A stretch of 40,372 bases of DNA from Clostridiales bacterium (GTDB taxonomy: Bacteria; Bacillota; Clostridia; Oscillospirales; UBA644), in contig JAEEJO010000063.1 in the NCBI GenBank assembly GCA_016281915.1, forward strand, positions 1 through 40,372, written 5' to 3'. Shown here in pieces: positions 7,819 to 16,060 of this stretch. Position numbers and translations under genes: made by a program. Below the pieces are notes generated by a model. That model was not told where the DNA came from and searched no databases. It was given only the letters and a program-made list of their open reading frames with translations. The first letter of the stretch is position 1; every line of letters begins with the position of its first letter.

Positions 7819-9889
7819 AATCAAAAACCGCCGTTTTTTTATAGACGGTGAAGAGAAATATCTTGTTTCGGGCGAATTTCATTATTTCAGAGTCCCGTAT
7901 GAGGACTGGGAAAGACGAATGAACCTTTTTAAGGAGATGGGCGGAAACTGTCTTTCAACATACGTGCCCTGGTGCATCCACGAAAGAGAAGAGGGCGACA
8001 TACGCTTTGACGACGAACCGAGAAGAGCGCTTTCGGCATATCTTGAGCTTTGCAAAAAGCTTGATATCCCTGTCATTGTCCGCCCCGGTCCCTACTGCTA
8101 TTCCGAGCTGATAGGCGGCGGCGTTCCGACGTGGCTGACGGAAAAATATCCAGAAGTCCTTTCATGCCGATACTCAGGCGAACCGCTCGACTCCGTTTCG
8201 TATATGCATCCGCTGTTTTTTGAGAAGGCGGAAAAATATCTCAGGGAATTTGCAAAAATAATAAAGCCGTATCTCGCGTCCGAAGGCGGACCAGTCTGTA
8301 TGGTCCAGCTTGACAACGAGATAACTGGCGTGCATATCTGGGCAGGCTCGATCGACTACAACAAAGATACGTGGGGCTTCGGCAAAACCGACGGCAGATA
8401 TGCAAAATACCTTACGGAGCGCTACGGATCGCTCGAAAACGTGAATAATGCGTATAATACCGGCTGGATGTCATTTGCAGACGCATATCCTCTGGGCAAA
8501 AATTCCGCAGACAGATACGCCTGCAGATGCAATAAGGATATGTTCGATTTTTATCTTGACTCATGTGGGGAATATCTCGAAAAGATCGCCGTTTGCCTGC
8601 GCAATGAAGGCATCGACTCGCAGTTTTGCCACAATGCGGGCAACGTGAATATGACGGGATATTTTGAAAAGATCCTGCCTCGCTTTGAAAAATACGGCGG
8701 ACTTTTCCTTGGCTGCGACCACTATTACAACCTCGGTCAGAATTTCGAGGAAAACAACCCGACGCCTTATTATGCTCTTGATATGCTGCGCTCATACGAT
8801 CAGCTTCTTCATCTCGGACTTCCTCAAACGGTTCTTGAGCTGCCCGGAGGCTCGCCCTCCGATTTCCCGCCCATTCTGCCGCAGGACCTTCTTGCATGCT
8901 TTATGGTAAATGCCGCCATGGGCATGAAAGGGCTCAACTACTATATCTATACCGGAGGCCCGAACTACGAGAATACGGGCGGAACGGGCGATATTTACGA
9001 TTTCAACGCATTTGTCCATGCCGACGGCACTCTTAACGAAACGTATTACGCGGCAAAAAAGTTCGGCGAATTCCTTAAAGATCACGCGTATCTGCAGTCT
9101 GCCGAAAGAAAGCTGTCCGTCCGTGTGGCATGCGATCAGGAATACTACCGCTCGCCGCAGTATCCTTACGAAAGTGAAAATTCGCAGACGCAGGCAAAAA
9201 CGTTTATGAAAAAAGGCGTTCTTTACTCTCTTCTCGCCTCAGAATATGCGCCGGGACTTTTCGATATCCCCCACGGCGTTCCCGATACGGATATGCCTCT
9301 TATCCTTTGCGGATCGGACTCTCTTACAAGACAGGCACAGGAAAATATCGTATCGTTCCTTGAATCGGGCGGAAAACTGATCGTTTTTCAAACATTGCCC
9401 TCGCTCGACGAAAACTTTGAGTCCTGCACAGTGTTAAAGGACTTTATCGGAATAAAAACCGAGAAAATAGAAGAAAAAAATATCGCGGAATGCTCGTTCA
9501 TGCCGTCGCGCGTGCATCAGCTTTCCTGCAAATATGCCCTTATCCCCGAAAAAGACGACGATATTCTCATCACGTGCCCATACCCTGCAGCTCTGCGCCG
9601 CAAAGTGGGAAACGGAGAAGTGATATTCTGCAGTTTCACGTTCACACTCTCTCAGAGAACGCAGGTCGATATGCTTCGCGGCATTCTTGCCCTTTTCGGC
9701 GCGAAACCGGCGGTATATCATTCAAATCCGCATATTTTCACGACCGTCCTTGAAAGCGAATGCGGCAAAAAGACCGTGTTTATCATGAATCTTTACTCGT
9801 CGCCGCAAAGCACGGATATTGAATTTGAAGGGAAAGCCTTCAAAAAAATCGCGCTTGACGCGATGGAAGTTAAAACGATCGATCTTTGA
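7808..9889 (+). CDS. Glycoside hydrolase family 35 beta-galactosidase-like enzyme
   Basis: This 693-residue protein opens with a GH35 TIM barrel: SGEFHYFRVP, GGNCLSTYVPW, RPGPYCYSE and GGGVPTWL are all classic GH35 signatures. The likely acid/base is E171 in QLDNEITG, and the likely nucleophile is E344 in VLELPGG. Residues ~480-600 look like a glutamine-amidotransferase-like/trimerisation domain, as in GH42-like architectures. There is no signal peptide, so a cytosolic exo-beta-galactosidase (or related beta-glycosidase) role is likely. An AAGGAG sits eight bases upstream of the start, inside the preceding gene. It is the last gene of the 2738-9889 run. Confidence 0.88.
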   Translation: MKVEIKNRRFFIDGEEKYLVSGEFHYFRVPYEDWERRMNLFKEMGGNCLSTYVPWCIHEREEGDIRFDDEPRRALSAYLELCKKLDIPVIVRPGPYCYSELIGGGVPTWLTEKYPEVLSCRYSGEPLDSVSYMHPLFFEKAEKYLREFAKIIKPYLASEGGPVCMVQLDNEITGVHIWAGSIDYNKDTWGFGKTDGRYAKYLTERYGSLENVNNAYNTGWMSFADAYPLGKNSADRYACRCNKDMFDFYLDSCGEYLEKIAVCLRNEGIDSQFCHNAGNVNMTGYFEKILPRFEKYGGLFLGCDHYYNLGQNFEENNPTPYYALDMLRSYDQLLHLGLPQTVLELPGGSPSDFPPILPQDLLACFMVNAAMGMKGLNYYIYTGGPNYENTGGTGDIYDFNAFVHADGTLNETYYAAKKFGEFLKDHAYLQSAERKLSVRVACDQEYYRSPQYPYESENSQTQAKTFMKKGVLYSLLASEYAPGLFDIPHGVPDTDMPLILCGSDSLTRQAQENIVSFLESGGKLIVFQTLPSLDENFESCTVLKDFIGIKTEKIEEKNIAECSFMPSRVHQLSCKYALIPEKDDDILITCPYPAALRRKVGNGEVIFCSFTFTLSQRTQVDMLRGILALFGAKPAVYHSNPHIFTTVLESECGKKTVFIMNLYSSPQSTDIEFEGKAFKKIALDAMEVKTIDL

Positions 9890-9917
9890 GCGATCCATGA
9901 TATTTTAATTCAATAAT

Positions 9918-9964
9918 AAAAACCGAAAGACGCGGGAAGACTGATATCTCCCTGCGTCTTTCGG
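9918..9964 (-). terminator. Intrinsic terminator of the DUF805 gene
   Basis: Arms CCGAAAGACGC and GCGTCTTTCGG (9923-9964) form a strong stem; on the minus strand it is followed by UUUUU (9918-9922). It lies between converging genes. On the plus strand the U-tract is missing, so it may end the GH35 transcript only weakly. Confidence 0.85.
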
Positions 9965-9999
9965 CATAAAAGGAAAATCTACGCATAAATCGTATTTTG

Positions 10000-10803
10000 C
10001 TATCTTAATACGCCTTTCGGGTTCGGTCCGTACTGGTTCGGACCGGGCGTGCTGTCTAAAACGGTGAAAATAAATACTATAAGTCCGCCTACGAACGGGA
10101 TAAGATAAAGAAGGATCGCCGCTCCGCTTTTCCCGGTATCGTGAAACCTTCTGACAAGTATCGCAAGCGAAGGAATGATCATCACAAGCGTGTAAACGAG
10201 ATATACTATACCGAGAATTATTACGGGAAGAGAAAATTCGGGAACTCTTTCGTAAAGCACCATTTCCGTGAGCGATGGTCCTGCAAGAATGCTGATGGCG
10301 ATGTTGAGGATCATCATTATTATCGCATTCATTATTCCGGCAAGCCAATACTCTTTTCTTCTGCTTCTGCCGCTGAATTTTGCATACTTTTTCAGCATGC
10401 TGCCGTAAGCCGTAAAAAGATTGAAATCTTCAACTACGGCACCCTGCCCCGTATATCCCTGCGCACCTGCATACTGCGTATTGTATGCGCCGTTATATCC
10501 CTGGGCGGAATAAGGGTTTACGTTATACTGACCGTTCTGAGACGCGGCATACTGCTGCTGTGCCTGAGCATAATTCTGATATACCGGTCTTGCCTGCTGC
10601 TGTTGCTGAACATACTGTGTCTGTGCTTGCACAGATTGTGCTTGTACAGGTTGTGCTTGTGCCTGAACGGGCTGTGCCTGTGGCTGCTGAGTCTGTGCAG
10701 CCTGAGTCTGACCAGGCTGCGCGGTCGGCTGAGAAAGCCTTGTGCCGCAATTCGGGCAGAATTTTGAATTGCCCGCATCCGCTCCGCAATTCGGACAGAA
10801 CAT
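10000..10803 (-). CDS. Zinc-ribbon, Q/A-rich linker and DUF805 membrane protein
   Basis: The 267-residue protein has three parts. Residues 1-23 are a zinc ribbon with two CPNCG motifs. Residues ~24-125 are a low-complexity linker rich in Gln, Ala, Pro and Tyr, with tandem QAQPVQ-type repeats. Residues ~128-267 are DUF805, with a SGRSRRKEYW motif, four transmembrane helices and RRFHDTGKSG. Such proteins are widespread in Firmicutes and their role is unknown. A GGGAGGAAAAG site precedes the start. It lies 38 bp downstream of rubrerythrin on the same strand with no terminator between, so it may be co-transcribed. Linker length is likely to vary between strains because of the repeats. Confidence 0.9.
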   Translation of the reverse strand: MFCPNCGADAGNSKFCPNCGTRLSQPTAQPGQTQAAQTQQPQAQPVQAQAQPVQAQSVQAQTQYVQQQQQARPVYQNYAQAQQQYAASQNGQYNVNPYSAQGYNGAYNTQYAGAQGYTGQGAVVEDFNLFTAYGSMLKKYAKFSGRSRRKEYWLAGIMNAIIMMILNIAISILAGPSLTEMVLYERVPEFSLPVIILGIVYLVYTLVMIIPSLAILVRRFHDTGKSGAAILLYLIPFVGGLIVFIFTVLDSTPGPNQYGPNPKGVLR

Positions 10804-10841
10804 TATCTTTTCCTCCCTTATGCCGTTTGATTTTCAGCTGA

Positions 10842-11378
10842 TTATTTGAAGTATCTGTTGAGAAGTCCTTCAAAAGCTTTGCCGTGTCTTGCCTCGTCTC
10901 TTGCCATTTCGTGAACTGTGTCGTGAATAGCGTCGTGACCGGCTGCTTTTGCGCGTTTTGCAAGATCGGTTTTGCCTGCGGTAGCGCCGAATTCGGCTTC
11001 AACTCTTACTTCGAGATTCTTCTTTGTGCTCGGAGAAACAACTTCTCCGAGAAGCTCCGCAAACTTAGCTGCGTGCTCCGCTTCTTCCCATGCGGCTTTT
11101 TCGAAATAAAGACCTGCTTCGGGATATCCTTCACGGTGAGCTGCGCGTGCCATGGCAAGATACATGCCTACTTCAGTGCATTCTGCTCTGAAATTGTCTC
11201 TGAGGTCTTCAATGATATCTTCGGAAGCGCCTTCCGCAGCGCCTATAACGTGCTCTGCGGCAAGAGTTTTTTCTTCCATTACGTTGAATTTAGATGCGGG
11301 GGCTTTGCATATCGGACATTTTTCGGGCGCGGAATCTCCCTCGTGGACGTATCCGCATACTGAACATACAAATTTCAT
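10842..11378 (-). CDS. rbr: Rubrerythrin with N-terminal rubredoxin domain
   Basis: The 178-residue protein has a rubredoxin domain first (C5, C8, C21, C24) and then a ferritin-like diiron domain. The diiron ligands lie in [16 protein letters not shown] and [12 protein letters not shown]. This swapped order is the reverse rubrerythrin type common in clostridia. It serves as the terminal component of NAD(P)H peroxidase activity in the cytosol, protecting anaerobes from H2O2 and oxygen. A strong promoter at 11442-11470 precedes it. Its Ala codons lean to GCT/GCA, as expected for a highly expressed gene. The call is firm. Confidence 0.95.
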   Translation of the reverse strand: MKFVCSVCGYVHEGDSAPEKCPICKAPASKFNVMEEKTLAAEHVIGAAEGASEDIIEDLRDNFRAECTEVGMYLAMARAAHREGYPEAGLYFEKAAWEEAEHAAKFAELLGEVVSPSTKKNLEVRVEAEFGATAGKTDLAKRAKAAGHDAIHDTVHEMARDEARHGKAFEGLLNRYFK

Positions 11379-11441
11379 ATCGTTATTCTCCGTTCGGTTA
11401 TTTTATTACATATTTCGGCTATTTTGCCGCCTTACGATTAA

Positions 11442-11470
11442 ATTATATCATCAGTCGGCATTTTTGTCAA
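11442..11470 (-). promoter_or_regulatory. Promoter of rubrerythrin gene
   Basis: Minus-strand TTGACA (11465-11470) and TATAAT (11442-11447) are 17 bp apart: a perfect consensus. The -35 starts only three bases past the secF stop codon, and no terminator separates them. Confidence 0.85.
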
Positions 11471-11472
11471 TA

Positions 11473-12462
11473 TCAGTTTTTATGTTTTGAAAATTTATTT
11501 TTGAGCAGGATCCAGACGTTTCCGCTGACAAATACGGAAGAATAGAAGCCTGCAATGATACCGACGATTATCGGGAAAGAAAATTCTCTTATCGAAGGAA
11601 CGCTCAGGATATAAAGGATGAAGATCGTAAAGAGCGTTGTAAGAGAAGTGAATATCGAGCGGCGCATAGTCTGTCTTATGCTCTTTTCGGCAACTTCCTG
11701 ACTTGTTGCGCCCTGCATGAGCCTGTTGTTTTCACGGATACGGTCAAATATAATGATCGTGGCGTTGATAGAGTAACCAAGAATGGTGAGTACTGCCGCG
11801 ATAAACGGAAGATTTATCTGAACGCCAAAGATGAGATTGCAGATTATCATCATGGAAATATCGTGAAGAAGAGCAACGACCGCTGCAATGCCCGAGAAAA
11901 GGTCGAAACGTATCGAAATATAGACGAGCATGAGAAGCGCGGCAATTACCGTGGCAATGATCGCGCTTCTGAGAAGGTCGGACGCAGCCGCGGGACCTAC
12001 GCTGTCAGAAGAAAGAAGCCAGTCGATGGTAGAAGCGTCTACCGATTCTTCTCCTTCGCCTTCGGAAGCGAACGGAAGGGAGAATTCTTTGGCGATAGCG
12101 GCAAGGATCGCGCGTCTGTCGGCATTTTTATCGGTATTGCATTTTACGATTATTATATCCGTTGATTTAAGTATCGCGGTATCTACCGCCGTTACCGTTG
12201 TTTTCTGAACGAGAGAAGGCGTTTCGCCCGTAACGTCCTTTACGATAACGTTCACCTTGTCAAGATCTGCCTGAGTAACGTCACGCTTTATCGAGAAGTT
12301 GAAAACCGTGCCGCCCGTAAAGTCTATGCCCCAGCGAAGGCCGATATCGGGATTATCCTTGAAAATATATGAAAATACCATGCCGAGTATGCCGAGCACG
12401 ATTATGATTACGGCAACCGTAACAATGATTTTGCCTTTTGAGGTTATCGTGAGTTTATTCAT
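11473..12462 (-). CDS. secF: Protein translocase subunit SecF
   Basis: The 329-residue SecF has one N-terminal transmembrane helix, the GIDFTGGTVFNF motif that opens the periplasmic-side domain, and a five-helix C-terminal bundle. The bundle includes DLLRSAIIATVIAALLMLVY and the NATIIIFDRIRE motif that contacts SecD. SecDF pulls preproteins across the membrane using the proton (or sodium) gradient. The start overlaps the end of secD by four bases (ATGA), so the two are translationally coupled. Its length is normal for the family, and no residue is obviously missing. Confidence 0.96.
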   Translation of the reverse strand: MNKLTITSKGKIIVTVAVIIIVLGILGMVFSYIFKDNPDIGLRWGIDFTGGTVFNFSIKRDVTQADLDKVNVIVKDVTGETPSLVQKTTVTAVDTAILKSTDIIIVKCNTDKNADRRAILAAIAKEFSLPFASEGEGEESVDASTIDWLLSSDSVGPAAASDLLRSAIIATVIAALLMLVYISIRFDLFSGIAAVVALLHDISMMIICNLIFGVQINLPFIAAVLTILGYSINATIIIFDRIRENNRLMQGATSQEVAEKSIRQTMRRSIFTSLTTLFTIFILYILSVPSIREFSFPIIVGIIAGFYSSVFVSGNVWILLKNKFSKHKN

Positions 12463-13784
12463 TTTGCGGCACCTCCGTTTTTATCTGCGGCAAGCTGTCT
12501 CTGTTCCGCATTTTTTCTTGAAAGACCGTAAAGAACGGGATTTCTTACGCCGAACACAACGAGCGAGCGAAGAAGGTATTTTGTTACTATTACCGCCGTG
12601 AACATCGAGCAGAGAACGCCGATGAGAAGCGTTACGGCAAAGCCCTGTATCGTTCCTTTGCCGAATATCATAAGCACTACCGCCGCGATCACGGTTGTGA
12701 TATTAGAGTCGATGATCGCAAGCAAAGCTTTGTCAAATCCCGAGCTTACCGCGCCTGAAGTGCTCTTGCCTAAGGCAAGCTCTTCTTTTATTCTTTCAAA
12801 AATAATTACGTTTGCGTCGACCGCCATGCCTATCGAAAGAATTATGCCCGCAATGCCCGGAAGCGAAAGATTGATCTGGAAAAGCGTGCAGATGAGGCAG
12901 ACGATGGAAACATAAAACACAAGCGCTACCGCCGAAACAACGCCGGGAAGCCTGTATAAAATTATCATAAGAACTATGACAACAATAAGTCCGAGAAGTG
13001 CGGCTATAAGGCTCGATTCAAGAGCTCCGTCGCCCAGTGTAGGACCGATGGAACGCTGTTCTATCGCTTCAAGAGCAAACGGCAGAGCGCCTGCGGCAAT
13101 GACCGCGGCGTATTCAACGGCCTGTTCCTGAGAATTTGTGGTTATGACGCAGTCTGTTGAAGTGATCTGATTTTCAACGTACGGTTTTGCGATCTGAGTA
13201 TCGTCAAGCATGATCGCGATAAAGTTTTTATCCGAAGAAAGCTGAGACATTCTCTTTGTCGCTTCGGAAAAACGCGATACAGCGTCCGACGATATCTTCA
13301 TAAGAACAACAAATCTGTTTTCCTGCGAATTGTAGCCCGCAGTTGCGCTTACTATGTCCTTACCCGTAAGAACGACCTCGCCGTCAGACGTTATAAACGA
13401 CAGGTTTGCAGTCTGACCGAGAACGTCTATCGCGTCTTCGGGGCTTGATATGCCCGGGATCTCAACCGTTATGCCCTGAGGGCCCGTTCTGTATACGTTG
13501 CCCTCGGTATAGCCTAGATTGGTAAGTCTTTTTCTCATTACTTCAACAACGGTGTTGAGATCGTTGTCAAGATTTCCCGCATAGCCTGACTCAACAACAG
13601 GTTCAAACGTGATCGATGCGCCTCCGTCAAGGTCAAGTCCTCTGCGAATGCCTCCGTCATCGGAATAAAGACCGAGTTTCGGGGGAATTTTGAAAGAGCC
13701 GATGGTTATGCCCGCGAAACAGACGTATATAAACAGCGCCATTATTACCGCGAGCAGGCAGCAGCCCACTATCCTTTTTTTCAT
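12459..13784 (-). CDS. secD: Protein translocase subunit SecD
   Basis: The 441-residue SecD starts with one membrane helix, followed by the GLDLDGGASITFEP motif, the P1 domain and TLGDGALESSLIAAL. The C-terminal RND-like bundle contains IGMAVDANVIIFERIKEEL, the usual SecD helix-4 motif with its conserved Asp. It works with SecF on export through SecYEG; a 1372-residue exported protein and several lipoproteins are encoded elsewhere in the window. The length is short for SecD, as is normal in Gram-positives. A perfect promoter lies upstream at 13825-13853; the ribosome binding site (AAAGG) is modest. Confidence 0.95.
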   Translation of the reverse strand: MKKRIVGCCLLAVIMALFIYVCFAGITIGSFKIPPKLGLYSDDGGIRRGLDLDGGASITFEPVVESGYAGNLDNDLNTVVEVMRKRLTNLGYTEGNVYRTGPQGITVEIPGISSPEDAIDVLGQTANLSFITSDGEVVLTGKDIVSATAGYNSQENRFVVLMKISSDAVSRFSEATKRMSQLSSDKNFIAIMLDDTQIAKPYVENQITSTDCVITTNSQEQAVEYAAVIAAGALPFALEAIEQRSIGPTLGDGALESSLIAALLGLIVVIVLMIILYRLPGVVSAVALVFYVSIVCLICTLFQINLSLPGIAGIILSIGMAVDANVIIFERIKEELALGKSTSGAVSSGFDKALLAIIDSNITTVIAAVVLMIFGKGTIQGFAVTLLIGVLCSMFTAVIVTKYLLRSLVVFGVRNPVLYGLSRKNAEQRQLAADKNGGAAK

Positions 13785-13824
13785 ACCGGTGCCTTTCTTT
13801 TAATAAATAATTATAGCGTTTATT

Positions 13825-13853
13825 ATTATATCATTTTCATTTTAAAATGTCAA
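13825..13853 (-). promoter_or_regulatory. Promoter of secDF
   Basis: Minus-strand TTGACA (13848-13853) and TATAAT (13825-13830) are 17 bp apart. It stands back to back with the plus-strand promoter at 13870-13898; the two -35 boxes are 16 bp apart. Confidence 0.85.
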
Positions 13854-13869
13854 TAGAAAGGTTTTATTC

Positions 13870-13898
13870 TTGACAAATAATATGTGATGTGATATAAT
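13870..13898 (+). promoter_or_regulatory. Promoter of the uroporphyrinogen-decarboxylase-like operon
   Basis: TTGACA (13870-13875) and TATAAT (13893-13898) are 17 bp apart, with the start codon 38 bp further on. It probably drives the four-gene run to 18998. Confidence 0.85.
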
Positions 13899-13936
13899 CA
13901 ACGCGTAAAATCCGCACTGGACAGAGGTGTTTTATT

Positions 13937-15022
13937 ATGGAAGAAATGACGTCAAAAGAGCGTATACTTGCGGCTGTGACCGGCAAACAGACGGACAGAG
14001 TGCCCTGGTCGCCGTTTCTTGCATATTACTGGCAGTATATTCCGAAAGAAGAGCAGCAGAAGGGCGAGATCGCCTATATGCAGAAGCTCGGCGCAGATCC
14101 TCTTCTGAGAGGCTCGTGCGTTCTCTTTTCGGCGAAGCAGAAAAACGTGGAACACACCTCGAAGCGTGACGGAAACAAACAGTATGACAGCTATATCACA
14201 CCCGTGGGAACGATAACTGAAGTAAGAACGTATTCCGCGCAGGCAGACACGTGGTTTTTAACTGGACATCCCGTATCGGAAGAGGAAGACTTCAAGGTCC
14301 TTCAGTATATCAACGAAAACACCGTCATTTCCGAAAATACCGAACCTTTTGACCGCGCTTACGCCGCAATGGGTCAGAGCGCAGTTTCATCGCCGAATAT
14401 AGGTCTCAGCTCAAAAACGGCTTTTCAGGCTCTCGTTGAGCGTTGGTGCGGAACGGAGGCGCTGACGTATGCGCTTTACGATTTTCCCGAAACGGTGGAA
14501 GAATGTCTTGCCGTTATGCAGGCAAAAGACCGTGAAACGGTAAAGATCACGCTGAATTCCTCCGCAGAGATAATCAACTTTTTTGAGGACAGTTCAACAA
14601 CGAATATAAGTCCCGCAATGTTTGAAAAATATACTTTGCCGCAGATAAACGAGTGGGCGGATATGCTGCATTCGGCAGGAAAACTGCTTATGCACCACGC
14701 ATGCGGACATCTGAAAGATCTTATGCCGCTTATCGCTTCATCCAAAATAGATATTCTTGAATCCGTTTCTCCCCCGCCTACGGGAAATATCGAGATCGCG
14801 GAAGCTCTGGCGGCATTGCCTCAGCGGATCGCGCTCATAGGCGGGATAGAGCCGACGTTTTTCGAAAACAGCACTCACGGTGAGCTTGAAGAATACGTTC
14901 AAACCCTGCTTGAAACGGCAAAAGGCAGAAGATTTGTTCTTGCAAACAGTGACAGCTGTCCGCCGGGCGTAACTTACGATAAATTCCTGACCGTTACAAA
15001 AACGGTAAGAAATTTCAGATAA
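13937..15022 (+). CDS. Uroporphyrinogen decarboxylase (URO-D) family protein, probable corrinoid methyltransferase type
   Basis: The 361-residue protein has the URO-D fold: SKERILAAVTGKQTDRVPW at the N-terminus is the usual opening of the MtaA/CmuA-like branch. The HHACGH segment (H254, C256 and H258) and a late cysteine in NSDSCPPG resemble the zinc site of methyl-corrinoid:acceptor methyltransferases rather than the haem enzyme. No haem genes and no corrinoid protein are near, so the methyl donor and acceptor are unknown. The ribosome binding site GAGGTG lies eight bases upstream. It is the first gene of a plus-strand run with galE, aconitase and a kinase-like gene. Confidence 0.82.
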   Translation: MEEMTSKERILAAVTGKQTDRVPWSPFLAYYWQYIPKEEQQKGEIAYMQKLGADPLLRGSCVLFSAKQKNVEHTSKRDGNKQYDSYITPVGTITEVRTYSAQADTWFLTGHPVSEEEDFKVLQYINENTVISENTEPFDRAYAAMGQSAVSSPNIGLSSKTAFQALVERWCGTEALTYALYDFPETVEECLAVMQAKDRETVKITLNSSAEIINFFEDSSTTNISPAMFEKYTLPQINEWADMLHSAGKLLMHHACGHLKDLMPLIASSKIDILESVSPPPTGNIEIAEALAALPQRIALIGGIEPTFFENSTHGELEEYVQTLLETAKGRRFVLANSDSCPPGVTYDKFLTVTKTVRNFR

Positions 15023-15047
15023 AACGGTTTTGAAAGGAAAAAATAAA

Positions 15048-16046
15048 ATGAAAGTCCTTTTAACGGGAGGCGCGGGCTTTATAGGTTCGCACACATGCGT
15101 TGAGCTTTTATCGCAGGGCTATGACGCCGTTATTGCGGATAACTTCTGCAACAGCGAACGCGACGTTATAACGAGATGCGAAAAAATAACCGGAAAGAAA
15201 ATTGCGTGTTACGATGCAGACGTTGCCGACAAAGAGGCTGTGAGCAGCATCTTTGCAAAAGAAAAGATCGATGCGGTAATACATTTTGCGGGATATAAAT
15301 CGGTGCCCGAGTCGGTAAAGCTGCCGGTAATGTATTACAGAAACAATCTTGACACAACGCTGACCGTTCTTGAAGTAATGAAAGAGTTCGGTGTGAAGAT
15401 ATTCGTTTTCAGCTCTTCAGCCACGGTATACGGAGATAAAAACCCCGTTCCGTTCACCGAAGATATGCCTACGTCAACGACCAATCCTTACGGCACAACG
15501 AAGCTTTTCATAGAAAAAATACTTACGGACACCGCTGCGGCGGACGGCGAAATGTCTGTCGTGCTTCTTCGATATTTCAACCCCATCGGCGCGCATAAAA
15601 GCGGCCTTATCGGAGAAAATCCTAAAGGGATACCAAACAACCTCATGCCGTATATCGCGCAGGTAGCCTCGGGCAAACGGGAGATGCTTCACGTTTACGG
15701 CAATGATTTCAACACACCCGACGGCACGGGAGTAAGAGACTACATCCACGTTGAAGACCTTGCGAAAGGTCACGTAAAGGCGCTTGAATACGCAGCAAAA
15801 AACGCTGGCTGCGAAATATTCAACCTCGGCACGGGCATCGGATACAGCGTTCTTGACATAGTCAAGGCATTTGAAAAGGCAAACGGGATCAAAATCCCGT
15901 ACGTGATAGACCCGAGAAGACCCGGCGACATAGACGAATCACGCGCAGACGTATCAAAAGCTGCAAAGATACTCGGCTGGAAAGCTGAAAAGAACCTTGA
16001 CGATATGTGTGCAGACACATGGAACTGGCAGAAAAATATAAAATAA
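15048..16046 (+). CDS. galE: UDP-glucose 4-epimerase GalE
   Basis: This 332-residue extended SDR has the NAD+-binding TGGAGFIGS (residues 6-14), the FSSSATVYGD catalytic-serine segment, and YGTTK carrying the catalytic Tyr and Lys. GVRDYIHVEDLAKGHV and the RRPGDIDE segment are typical of GalE. It interconverts UDP-glucose and UDP-galactose, feeding galactose from the GH35-type enzyme into glycolysis or supplying UDP-galactose for glycans. I chose the ATG at 15048, six codons into the open frame, because GAAAGGAAAA lies just upstream and the protein then begins MKVLLTGGAG. It follows the URO-D-like gene by 25 bp. Confidence 0.96.
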   Translation: MKVLLTGGAGFIGSHTCVELLSQGYDAVIADNFCNSERDVITRCEKITGKKIACYDADVADKEAVSSIFAKEKIDAVIHFAGYKSVPESVKLPVMYYRNNLDTTLTVLEVMKEFGVKIFVFSSSATVYGDKNPVPFTEDMPTSTTNPYGTTKLFIEKILTDTAAADGEMSVVLLRYFNPIGAHKSGLIGENPKGIPNNLMPYIAQVASGKREMLHVYGNDFNTPDGTGVRDYIHVEDLAKGHVKALEYAAKNAGCEIFNLGTGIGYSVLDIVKAFEKANGIKIPYVIDPRRPGDIDESRADVSKAAKILGWKAEKNLDDMCADTWNWQKNIK

Positions 16047-16060
16047 AGGCGGAAGAAAAA

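Noticed and set aside
10560..10740. CRISPR-like or non-coding tandem repeat
   Set aside because: The repeats are short, without spacers, and keep the reading frame of the Q/A-rich linker of the zinc-ribbon/DUF805 protein.
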